Assembly (NCBI GenBank): GCA_949317995.1
Contig: OX439041.1
Location: 13,175,501 to 13,239,500, forward strand
DNA from: Acholoe squamosa
Taxonomy: Eukaryota; Annelida; Polychaeta; Phyllodocida; Polynoidae
Direction of reading: 5' to 3'
Length of the DNA stretch: 64,000 nucleotides
The position numbers were made by a program, and so were the translations under genes. Positions 44,501-52,029 of this stretch are shown here, one piece after another. The notes beneath the pieces were generated by a model that was not told where the DNA came from, did no database searches, and worked only from the letters and a program-made list of their open reading frames with translations. Every line of letters begins with the position of its first letter. Positions within the stretch are counted from its first letter, which is position 1.

Positions 44501-45025
44501 AATCGTGGGCCATGGTTGGTCTGCTGAGAAACCACACCAGAGGGAGCGTAGGAACACTGCAAGCAAGGGAATCAACAGAGCAACTATGATCATGGCCAAT
44601 GTGGCTTCCAATGGCCTCTTAACATCAAGTTGCAGCAGGTCCTCAATCCCGGTTGTGGGTGTTGGTGGATTTGGAGTTAAAGTGGGGGTAGGTTTGACAT
44701 ACCCGTTGTGATACAGGTCATTGGCGATGAGGATTATGGCGATCTTGCTGAGAACCAGACAAAATATCAGCGCCAGAGTGAAAAGAAACCCAACCACCCA
44801 TTTCATAAATGTCAGCCACTTTGAAGGTGCACAGGACACCTCATCTTTCCTCTGTAACTCCTGCTCGATTTTGGATTTGTTTCCCACTGTCAGCCCAGAT
44901 TTCCCTTTTTTAGAAGCGTCTGAAGTGCTTGATTCTTGGTTGTTGATTGCGCCATACCTCGATGACGGCTGGTTATTGAGAAGTGGTGATTGGTCTGTAT
45001 GCAGACTGTCCTCCTCCGTTGCCAT
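23551..45025 (-). CDS. CHS: chitin synthase gene A, complete, 21 exons, tandem SAM domains
   Basis: Membrane glycosyltransferase that polymerises GlcNAc from UDP-GlcNAc into chitin. Exons (5' to 3' on the minus strand): 44486-45025, 43615-44025, 43106-43283, 41981-42312, 41267-41416, 40628-40796, 39981-40108, 39568-39646, 38962-39158, 38351-38518, 37824-38045, 36944-37093, 35684-35813, 34649-34937, 33609-33864, 31161-31331, 30555-30705, 27215-27268, 26484-26633, 25811-25936, 23551-23786. All introns are GT-AG, phases agree throughout and the sum is 4,287 nt (1,428 aa plus TGA). The start is the ATG in AAAATGGCA at 45025; it opens a hydrophilic leader before the first membrane helix. Catalytic marks are TTDADVDF (Asp674, Asp676), GEDRW (776-779) and QRRRW (813-817). 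Multiple membrane helices flank the catalytic part, followed by an acidic linker, two SAM domains (about 1125-1185 and 1193-1255) and two C-terminal helices. I see no myosin head in the coding exons. The family is certain; exact exon ends rest on splice consensus plus agreement with the paralogue in this window. Confidence 0.93.
24184..25663. mobile_element. foldback-type element cluster with internal minisatellite
   Basis: In the last intron of gene A. Ends and internal borders carry CGGAGCCCCTAATAGGACAT (24184, 25090, a variant at 25302) or its inverse ATGTCCTATTAGGGGCTCC (ending about 24801, 25077, 25663). Interiors are degenerate arrays of ATTCTTGCGGAAACTGAAC and of its reverse complement, switching orientation mid-segment, so each segment folds on itself. 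At least three, probably four, segments abut. Confidence 0.75.
25954..26085. repeat. CATGATGCA-type repeat, partial
   Basis: TTTAAAGAGTTGTTAATGCA at the left, then GCATCATGCCCAT and CACTTCATTGGAGCATCATG; the right end is missing. Confidence 0.5.
26693..26761 (-). repeat. tRNA-derived SINE-like segment
   Basis: On the minus strand: TGTAGCTCAATGATCCTAGA (A box region) and CCCAGGTTCGAATCCCAG (perfect B box). The acceptor stem does not close well. Confidence 0.5.
27425..27560. repeat. CTTATACGCGGGAG-type repeat
   Basis: ACCGTAATCTCCCGCATATA, CTTATACGCGGGAGGC and CACCTTATATGC; sister units at 4555-4840, 29400-29535 and 50095-50125. Confidence 0.5.
27776..28015 (-). repeat. tRNA-derived SINE-like segment
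   Basis: Minus strand starts GGGAGGCATGGCGCAGTTGG (A box) and has TTTGGTTCCCGCCCC in the B-box position, followed by about 170 bp of unrelated body. Confidence 0.45.
28438..28680 (+). repeat. left LTR of miniature element
   Basis: TGTAAGGGTTCG ... CCTCTACA. Contains the tRNA-like sequence at 28586-28656, so only 24 bp separate the tRNA-like 3' end from the LTR end. Confidence 0.82.
28586..28656 (+). tRNA. tRNA-Ala-like sequence in left LTR
   Basis: 71 nt, GGGGATGTAGCTCACCGG at the 5' end, ACTTGCAAG in the anticodon region, GGTTCAAATCC as B box, ending GTGTCTCCA. The T stem is partly unpaired, so it is a decayed tRNA rather than a working adaptor. Confidence 0.55.
28681..28923 (+). other. 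interior of miniature LTR element
   Basis: 243 bp with PBS at the start and a purine tract at 28912-28923. No coding potential that I can see. Shares blocks with 15005-15166 inside the 8.7-kb element. Confidence 0.7.
28682..28697 (+). promoter_or_regulatory. primer binding site complementary to the element's own tRNA-like 3' end
   Basis: TGGTGGAGACACCGAG. Its reverse complement is CTCGGTGTCTCCACCA, that is, the LTR tRNA-like end (right LTR CCGGTGTCTCC, left LTR CGTGTCTCCA) followed by CCA. Match over the acceptor end is 9-10 contiguous bases plus CCA. Confidence 0.65.
28924..29166 (+). repeat. right LTR of miniature element
   Basis: TGTAAGGGCTCG ... CCTCTACA, the same length as the left LTR, with about 28 scattered differences by eye. 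Confidence 0.82.
29072..29142 (+). tRNA. tRNA-Ala-like sequence in right LTR
   Basis: 71 nt, GGGGATGTAGCTCAGCAGTA start, anticodon region CTCGACTTGCAAGTGAG, B box GGTTCGAATCC intact, ending GTGTCTCCG. Acceptor stem pairs with G-U allowed. Closer to a functional pol III promoter than the left copy. Confidence 0.55.
29561..29655. repeat. 95-bp hairpin
   Basis: GGTCAGCACTGAGGGTTATC and GATAATCCTCAGTGCTGACC are near perfect reverse complements around a short loop; flanks GCAC/GTGC continue the stem. Confidence 0.75.
29668..30401. repeat. large inverted repeat in gene A intron
   Basis: Arms of about 335 bp with a spacer near 30,020-30,075. Outer ends GGGGTCGTAAGGGG and CCCCTTACGACCCC; inner ends GTTCAAAGTTGGGTTGTCAT and its inverse. 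Arms look roughly 75-80 percent identical. A related single arm is at 53,812-54,150. Confidence 0.8.
31409..32315. mobile_element. AACGTT-type TIR element
   Basis: CCCAGGTAACAAAATG at the left and TTCTTGTTACCTTGGGG at the right. The interior repeats AACGTT, GTTAAAAT and TTAACGTT-like half-palindromes in both orientations. Lies in the intron between gene A exons 15 and 16. No transposase ORF. Confidence 0.65.
32340..32625. repeat. degenerate TGATATCA array
   Basis: About ten spaced copies of CTCTGATATCA or TTTGATATCA, a self-complementary core, with non-uniform spacing. Confidence 0.55.
32731..32965. mobile_element. CACTGCAAAAATGG-type TIR element, truncated
   Basis: Left end ACACTGCAAAAATGGTGTTT as at 52,515, with TAAACATGTTTA-type interior; no right TIR. 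Confidence 0.6.
33324..33395 (+). repeat. tRNA-derived SINE-like segment
   Basis: GCGTGGCACAGTGGTAGTGC (A box) and GCAGGTTCAAGTCCCAA (B box); acceptor ends CAGCGTGG and CCATGCCTG pair approximately. Confidence 0.5.
35938..36803. mobile_element. CACTGTTAAAAATT-type TIR element
   Basis: CACTGTTAAAAAATTCCGTA at the left and GGAAAATTTTTAACAGTG at the right. The interior near both ends has repeated ACGGT/ACCGT units (TACCGTTATTTCG, ACGGTGACCGTT). Lies in the intron between gene A exons 12 and 13. Confidence 0.65.
37277..37470. repeat. CATGATGCA-type palindromic repeat
   Basis: ACCATTTAAGGACCGCTGATGC at the left and GGGCATGATGCACTCCTGCA plus TCAGCAGCC at the right. Confidence 0.65.
37600..37795. 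repeat. CATGATGCA-type repeat, second adjacent copy
   Basis: GTCACGATACATGAATGC, GTCGGCATGATGCTCCAATG, GGCCATGATGCATTCCTGC; flanking ends eroded. Confidence 0.55.
37824..41416 (-). other. gene A exons 5-11: catalytic glycosyltransferase domain
   Basis: Residues 488-858. Exon 5 begins LFWLPGYNGAFLEQY and ends VFICTTMYRE, the entry into the GT2 domain. Exon 9 carries TTDADVDFTPASVEALL with the nucleotide-sugar and metal-binding Asp pair. Exon 10 carries TKDMGEDRWLCTLL with the catalytic-base Asp. Exon 11 carries FFKQRRRW, the processivity motif of chitin and hyaluronan synthases. All expected residues are present, so the enzyme should be active. Confidence 0.93.
41125..41245. repeat. CATGATGCA-type repeat, partial
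   Basis: TTTAAGCCTCTAAGGGAAGC, TGTATCATGCCCATTGGTC and ACTAATTCATTGAAGCATGA. Confidence 0.5.
41815..41945. repeat. CATGATGCA-type repeat, partial
   Basis: GGAATCAGCATGATGCACCA, AAGTGCTGGCAGGTCTGCTT and CTACATCATCAGA. Confidence 0.5.
41981..45025 (-). other. gene A exons 1-4: N-terminal multi-helix membrane region
   Basis: Residues 1-487. A hydrophilic leader of about 68 residues, rich in Ser, Asn and Gln, is followed by about ten hydrophobic helices, for example WVVGFLFTLALIFCLVL in exon 1 and FFLPLILTTPIAFFLTLYI in exon 4. A Pro/Thr-rich loop (PTPTLTPNPPTPTTG) lies between helices 1 and 2. This arrangement is usual for animal chitin synthases, where the N-terminal helices precede the cytosolic catalytic domain. 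Confidence 0.85.
42345..42575. repeat. ATAAGCC-type repeat
   Basis: GTGTATAAGCCATGGCTTAT, CGGCTTATAGG, GGCTTATATC, GGCTTATACACAGGG; the unit CTTATA/TATAAG is self-complementary. Intron between gene A exons 3 and 4; a smaller patch is at 44,335-44,445. Confidence 0.5.
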
Positions 45026-45689
45026 TTTGGTGCCTGTATAGGATGTTAAAGTAATAATGGTTGAAGAAAAAATACAATGCAAGTAGTTTTATATTTAAAG
45101 AAGCTTGCAATTACAGGGTTAATGCAAAATGAAGCTTTAAAGAGGTCAAGAGAAATATCTGAGTAAAATGCCCCTGTGGGTATAGATGGCCCTTATACAG
45201 GGCCGGCCCCTATTTAAGACAAAGTTATTAGTTCTCAATACGTATTTCAATACAACTAGAGCACTTATTCGAGACCGGCATTTTATATCATTCAATGACC
45301 CTGTGCTTATACCCACCTCCACAATAGTGCTGACCTAAGGTCATCTTTCAATGGCATGAGGGGGGCATTGCGGAAATTACCCCTACCAATTTTCTGCCCC
45401 CCTCCCCCCACTACAGAGGACCTAAAAATGCATATTCAGCATTTTAGCCTATAGTAAGATTTGGATTTTCTCAGTGAAAAGAGGCAAAATCCCCCTCCTC
45501 ATAGTGGCCCCCACCTCAAATGTACCCCTGTCCCCTCGAACAATGGTTTGAAGAAAAAAAATGTATTCCCCATAAAACTTAAACCCCTCCCTAATTCCCG
45601 TGTTAAACAATTACCAGTCCCTCACTTGGCACTGTGGATGGTGAATGTAGAATGCCAGGGTCTCCTCCCTGGAGAGTTATTGTACTGAC

Positions 45690-46380
45690 CTAAATAATGA
45701 TATGAGGTACAACACTGTGTAGGTCCACACTAGCCCTTTTTAAACTGTTTAATGTTTACTAATGCATTAATGCTTCATGCCCATTGGTCGTCATGATGCA
45801 TGAATGCAGCCCTGGTGGGTAACTCACCAGGCCTGCATTCGCACATCATGCCAACCCTGGCATGTTACTTGCCAGGGCTGCATCCATGCATCATGACAAC
45901 AATGAGCATGATACATTAATTTTTGAATAGACTTCAAAGGGCTAGGAGTGACACAGGGGTTTTAGAAAATGACAGACACTGACAATTCCAAAGGTCCGCA
46001 GTACATTGGCATAATCATAAAAAGTAATGGCATGACATCCTGAAAAATGTGAGCATCCATGTATAGGCACAGTGTTAATCCAGCCAAAATATAACTCTCT
46101 ATGCGCTTTATCGGTCTGGCATAAACTCATGTAGGCCTACCTTAAATATGTAATACGCCTTAATACGCGATGAATAGAAAGTTCTGTTTATGGAAATACA
46201 TGTACAACCTCTAAGCCTCCTGTTCCGGATGGTTTCTCCTGGTGAAATGAGGTGGTATGAATAGCCCATACCACTCATCCCTCCCACCTTTGGTCTGCAA
46301 TAGAAACTGAAACTGTGAATCTAGGGCAGAAGAGACAAAAATATTTCCCCTCCCATAGACCAGCTGCAGCCTCTAGGTTC
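45690..46380. repeat. partner of the long dispersed repeat at 1,327-2,850
   Basis: See the partner entry for shared blocks. Contains its own CATGATGCA element (45,742-45,935). Confidence 0.55.
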
Positions 46381-47314
46381 TGATACGACAGTGAGTGAGT
46401 AATAATGTTAAATGTCATTACGACAGCTAAGGTCATATTCAAGGCAAGAACTACATTACACAATTTCACAGGGGAATGTGTTGGTGCCTGCGCACATGTG
46501 CATCGCATACATCCGAGGCAGATATAGACCCTTTTTAAGTGAGCTAGGGAAGCCCCTGATACAACATTACTCATTTCGTACCCCACTCACCCCTCCCTCT
46601 GCTCTTACAGTGTGATCAATGACTGAACCTAGGATTGATTCATTAGAAGTCTTCTCAATTCTTCTATCCAAAGCTTTATTTCAATTTATATATTTCTTTT
46701 CAGTTTTCTTAAATTAAAATCGATAGACTTGAGCAAGTCTACTCCCCCATTCATAAACCATTTACATGACCGGGAGGCCAATGCGAAAAGATTTGGATAT
46801 GGTTCTGTCACAGGTGCTATTGCCAAAACAAAACTCACTCACCTCAGGGAATTGATTCCCTTGTGTGTTGCGAAAAGGAAATCAGTCAGAGGAGTGGTAT
46901 AGGAGTGTTTCAGAGTCGGGGTGTAATTATCAAGTAGGAACCAATTCATTGGGGAAGTTGATTCTCAGGGTGGGGAAGAGCAGAGAATTCAAAGATTAAA
47001 TAGCTACAGTGAGAATTCATTTCCAATTCTTTTCGCAACAGTCCCGTGAAAGCCTATAAAACTGTGTATAAGAATTAGCCTTGGGTTATTAGATATAAGC
47101 ACATGGGGCAAGTTTAGCGCAGCTTTAGTGCAACTTTTAGACTTAAGTGCAGGAATTTCAATATTCTGGATCAAAATATAAGTCCATAGCTACTAAAATG
47201 CCAACAAAATTCCTAAGCAGTCGATTACTATGGATATAATATATAAGCTAAATTGTGTTAAAATAGGTGACTTACTAATCCTTGGTGACCGATATTGTCA
47301 ATTAAGTTTGCCCA
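46381..47314. other. gene-free stretch upstream of gene A
   Basis: No exon or ORF of note. Any gene A promoter or 5' untranslated exon would lie in 45,026-52,000, but I see no decisive TATA or initiator. Confidence 0.35.
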
Positions 47315-48268
47315 CTTAAACTTTTAAATACTGCTAATGTACCAATGCATCATGCCCATTGGTCGTCATGATACATGAATGCAGCCCTGGTGAGTAACTG
47401 TTTGTAGGATTGGTGTACAGCAGACCCCACAGGAGCTTAATTCAAAACATCCTGGGATCGCAACCCCAGCGATCTTAGTGTAGGCACATATCATAAGACC
47501 TGGCCGGTCTACCCTATCTAATGCAGTGGTTGCAGGCCTGCCAGGAATAGTAAGTCCTGGGATCACTTCACTATTCCTTTTCCAGCGCTAAGATCACTGC
47601 AATCTTAGTGAAAGAATTGCATAGTGGTTTCACCTGAGTACAAGATCACTTACAGGGAACACTCCTGATCGAAAGAGTGAATAGCCTGCTGCATACATAT
47701 AGAGGGGAGGGAGTATGTTTGCTGAGTGTCCTTGAGGGCTCTTAGGGCTACTCATGCGTTAAGTGCACTGTAAGGTAATTCTTCCCTTCTCTCTCTTTGT
47801 CCTGGGGGGGGGCACAATGCTTCTAATAGGCAAACATAAATCATACATTCATGGGAACAACTCTTGATTACTGTACTGGGTCAACTGCACCCTGTACTCT
47901 TTTGTTAGCCCATATGGGGATGTGGAACGATGGTATAAACCCTGTTGTGAAGAAGAGTGACTCCGCAGCTATTCCTTTATTCTGGGACTTTTACCCCTGT
48001 GCCCAGACAGTACTTCTTGGAATAGTGCAGGAGGGCTGAGGCTAAGATCGATGCGATCTTAGTGCTGGCTAGGAAATGTGAATGCAGTCTGACCTTAAGA
48101 TCGCTTAATAGAATAATTCCTAAGATCGCTGGGGTTGCGATCCCAGGATGTTTTGAATTACCCTCCTGGTGTATGAATGAAGTGCCAGCCAGCAGACTTC
48201 CCAGCACTCCAATCATTCTGACCAATGTTACATGATGCACTCTATCATCAGTAGTTTTCAAAGGGTAC
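47315..48268. repeat. CATGATGCA-type repeat split by an insertion
   Basis: Left half 47315-47400 (CTGCTAATGTACCAATGCAT, GTCGTCATGATACATGAATG). Right half 48,165-48,268 (GAATGAAGTGCCAGCCAGCA, ACATGATGCACTC, TCAGTAGTTTTCAAAGGG). The element at 47,438-48,160 lies between. Confidence 0.65.
47438..48160. mobile_element. TIR element with 42-bp perfect ends
   Basis: 47438-47479 and 48119-48160 are reverse complements without visible mismatch, apart from the innermost base or two: outer part TAATTCAAAACATCCTGGGA, inner part ATCGCAACCCCAGCGATCTT. GATCTTAG/CTAAGATC units recur inside. No transposase. Near-perfect TIRs suggest recent activity. Confidence 0.75.
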
Positions 48269-48292
48269 ATCCGCTTTACAAATTACATTTCC

Positions 48293-48390
48293 TGTTTACT
48301 TTGAGATAGGACGGATGGATATTTGAGGTTATTCAAACCTTGCATATAAACCATTAGACAGGACATACCCTCACCCATACCTCACAGGTT
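48293..48390. repeat. partner of repeat at 4,975-5,090
   Basis: TTTACTTTGAGATAGGACGG and ATATTTGAGGTTATTCAAAC shared. Confidence 0.55.
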
Positions 48391-48821
48391 CGCTTTGTTG
48401 TTGTTGTTAATGTTTTTTATTTACTTTTTAAAGGGCTATTCCACAATTCAGCCAAACCTAAACTACTATTAGCTTCTCCAAGTAACGTATGTGAAGTCCA
48501 ATGATAAGAATGGGTAGACTGCCAATGCATCACACCTAAAGTGTTGATAAGGATGGGTTATGTCATACAAATTAAGAATAAAATCAAATACCCGCATATT
48601 TCTGCAGTTTCATTGTTTGCCACCAGGTGGAGCTTGAATAGATCATGCTTGGTACTTTTAATATAATATTATATGAATCAATGAAAACCATGGTCCATCG
48701 TGCTTATTTAAGGGTTATTGACATTGGAAAATGAGAAACCTTTAACTATGGCACGGTGCGCCTTATGGGTGGCTTCAAACTATAGAGCAGTACTAAACCT
48801 CCCAAAATATGACTCTACCCA

Positions 48822-50066
48822 GCAAATTGTTGTGAGTCCTTGTCAACCTGTGTGAAGTGGCTCACACATGTCGCTAGATGGAACACGACGTCATTATAGC
48901 ACAAGATCACCAGCAATAGCGATTGTTATACCACTATTCGGCCACCTGGCTTACTGTTATGCCCTCTCCTACCAGTGCATTATGAGAGCATATACGCACA
49001 TGTGCATTTTTGGGATTTTTGGATATACTTTTTCGAGGTCAAGTTGGACTTAGAATATTTTGGGAAATTTGGGAGACATACAAATTCCGTCTCGCCATAG
49101 TTTCAATGTGAAAAATCGTCCAAACCCGTACGAGGATAGAACCCCGGCCGCAGTGGTGGTAGGCGAAGGCCTTAGCCATAGCGCCACACTGAACGGTGAG
49201 GAAATCCAATGCGAAAATAAATAAGACCTTGACCGGAGAGGTGCCGCATTTTCACACTCACTTTTCTTATGGAATCCAACCTTGACATGTTATAATATCG
49301 AAATCCCAAGAAGTTTTTGATCCATAGAAGAGGAATGCGTGCTAATTTTCTCCATTTTCTTCGATATAAATAAGAATCCATTGATTTTCCCAACGTACAC
49401 GAGTCGCGGTCCGGCCATTCCCACCCGCCTCCTTGTTCGGCGAAAGTGTGTCAGTGGCCCGGATGTAGATATAGGTCATCTGCTCGTCGTGCAAGGAAGA
49501 CGCCGAAAATTTCGGACCGGTTGGGAAAATCAATGGATTCTTATTTATATCGAAGAAATTGGACATAATACGTATGGAGGGATCATCTAGAATGTCTAAG
49601 GATATGTATGTTTTAATTTGAAAACTTGTCATGGTTGGATTCGATACGAAAAGTGACTGTATACACAGCGGTACCTCTCCTGGCAAGGAACAAAAACAAT
49701 GGCTTCGCGCAGAGCGCTGACCCGGGCAGTATCGCTTGCTTTTACAAAATGTCTTCTCGTGGCTATATTCTGTGGATATCAGGTAAGAAATTAATACAAA
49801 ATAGAGGAAAAGGTGGTATAAATGCAATATGGCATAAATATGGCAGCACACGGGTGGTAAATTGACGATATTGCACTCGGCCTAACGGCCTCGTGCAATA
49901 TTCGTCAATATACCACCCTTGTGCTGCCATATTTATGCTATATTCCATTACTATGCCACGTGAGTCTAACACACAGTGGCGAAAGATGACAGAATGAGTT
50001 ATCACTCAAAAAGGAGTCACCATTGATGACCAATCATGGTGACAGATGACGACAATTTGCTGGGTA
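48822..50066. mobile_element. composite element with CAGCAAATTGT ends and nested foldback
   Basis: CCCAGCAAATTGTTGTGAGT at the left and GACGACAATTTGCTGGGT at the right, the ends of the 6.35-kb MITE. Inside lies a tRNA-like segment (minus, about 49,115-49,195, B box GGGTTCTATCC), an imperfect foldback (about 49,240-49,410 against 49,500-49,690) and a 119-bp palindrome (49,826-49,944). Confidence 0.6.
49826..49944. repeat. 119-bp near-perfect palindrome
   Basis: AATATGGCATAAATATGGCA ... TGCCATATTTATGCTATATT around the centre GGCCTAACGGCC. Arms also share GGGTGGTA and TATTGCAC blocks. Confidence 0.8.
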
Positions 50067-51444
50067 GGTGGCCCTTATTAGTCAGTCATAAACGTATATG
50101 TGAGGTGTACCTTATACGGGAGGTATTGTGGTTTAAAAGAATCATATTAGATGAATTGCAAAGTTTTGTTCTATAGAATTATGTGTATACATATATAAGG
50201 TGCATTGGCACATTATTATCTTATATAGCACGTTATTGCATTTAAGGGCCAGGTGTTGAATGAGCGCTGCTCTCTAATTATAAGCAATGGTGGTACCACA
50301 GTCACAAAAGATACCTTTACGCACTAGAAAGTAGGCCTAAGTGCCTGTCTTGTATAGGGGCCTGGGGGTAAAGTTCTTCCAAAGCTACAAGTGGTGTGGT
50401 AGTTATCCAGGATGATGTAATGCATAAAGGGTTATGATATTACCATTGCAATACCTTGCAACTAGATGTGACACACTAGATTGAAAGAGATTTAGAAACA
50501 AGAGAAAACAGTAAATACGTACTCTATATGTATGGTCTTTATCACATTAGGCAAATATCAAAGAATGTTGTTGTTCATGAGGAATATGTTTGATGAATGG
50601 AACAATTACAATATTCATACTTTGAATGTAGCCCAGCCTGGTAGTGAATCTATTAAGCTGTCCAAAGATCGGCCTGACTGGGTCAGGATGTGAGGGTGAG
50701 TCTGCAGCGTAAATCTTACTATTCTTGGTACACAAGTTTTATTTCAATACCCCTGATTTCCCTGCGATCAAGAGTGCCACTTATGTGATGTCCCAGCGCT
50801 TAAATGAGCAATTATGTAGGCCAATATGGTACATCATGAAATATATCCATAGACACTGATCAACCAGTCTTCAATGTTGGTCAATGGGCGCATCAATAAT
50901 GTAAGTCAATGACTGATGAAAAATAAGAGGGGCTAATATAGTGCCATGAAGTTTCTGTCAATAATGTGTATGTCTATTCCAGAAGCACATCATTTCTATT
51001 TACAACGTCAAGCAAACAATTGCAATTGGGACTCTACATGATGTTTGTTAACCAATACATTTCATTTGATATGGTAGACTCCTCCTTATCCCCTGAAGCA
51101 CCGCTGGGAGGACCAGGCCTAGGGTGACCAGGTATGAAAAGCTTTTTGAATTGTGAAAGTCCATACTACAGTATTTCATATTATAGTTACCTACACAACT
51201 TTTTATACTATATGAAATTAGGCTCATGACTGTGTTATGTTTTTTTTTTTCTCGTTGTCCATACAGTGAACGCAGGGCATCAATTCCATAACACTGTAGT
51301 CATAGTAAAGTATGTATTTAGGATCAGGGAGTAATGGATGTTGCAAAGACCTTTGCTGAGAAGTTATCCATCTCATCCATACACTAACTAACAAACAAAA
51401 TATAACAATTTATGTCATGGCTGATACAAACGTCACTTTAGAAC
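50067..51444. other. gene-free stretch
   Basis: No exon, ORF or RNA gene of note between the composite element and the repeat at 51.4 kb. Confidence 0.4.
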
Positions 51445-51885
51445 AGAACTTGACTTGTCGTATTCAATAGGGGGTATGGAATACAATGTGTCCGTATTCA
51501 ATGGCTGTTCAAAATCCAAGATGGCGGATGTAAACAAGATGCAGGCACTTTGAAACTGAGTAAAAATAGCAATTTAAAGGGGGGCTAGCAAGGCGAATGA
51601 ACTCCTGCATTAAAAGGTCACATGACCACCCATTGACCAATCAGGGTGCTCCGCTGGTTTCTGCGAGTTTATCAACAATCTTTTGATCGGCAGCCATATT
51701 GTATTTTACCGTGCTAGCCCCCCTTTAACCCTGTAGGCCATGACATAAATGCAAATGTCAATTCCAATGGGATATTTTTGCATCGTTTTCACCTTGGTGA
51801 GGCCTTTCTGCATTCAACTATGCCTATAAGGCCTCACAAAGGTTAATACGATGCAAAAATAACACATGCTCATTGACATTTGCTT
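51445..51885. repeat. partner of dispersed repeat at 1-640
   Basis: CGTATTCAATAGGGGGTATG, AAGATGGCGGATGTAAACAA, CATAAATGCAAATGTC, GGTGAGGCCTTTCTGC and an inverted copy of the last block at 51,825-51,860 (CCTCACAAAGG). Confidence 0.5.
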
Positions 51886-52029
51886 ATATATGCAGCACTT
51901 GATGAACAAAACACAATCTTCTATAAGGGGCCGTGTAACAAAATTCTGGCATGTAGAATTAGATGGAGCACCTTTTGCAAATAAATGTTTGTCAAGTACT
52001 TTGCTTTGCTGCCTTAGTTTGCCACAGTC

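Noticed and set aside
49342..49851. 169-codon minus-strand ORF
   Set aside because: Spans a foldback structure and repeats its own peptides in both arms; no protein family seen.
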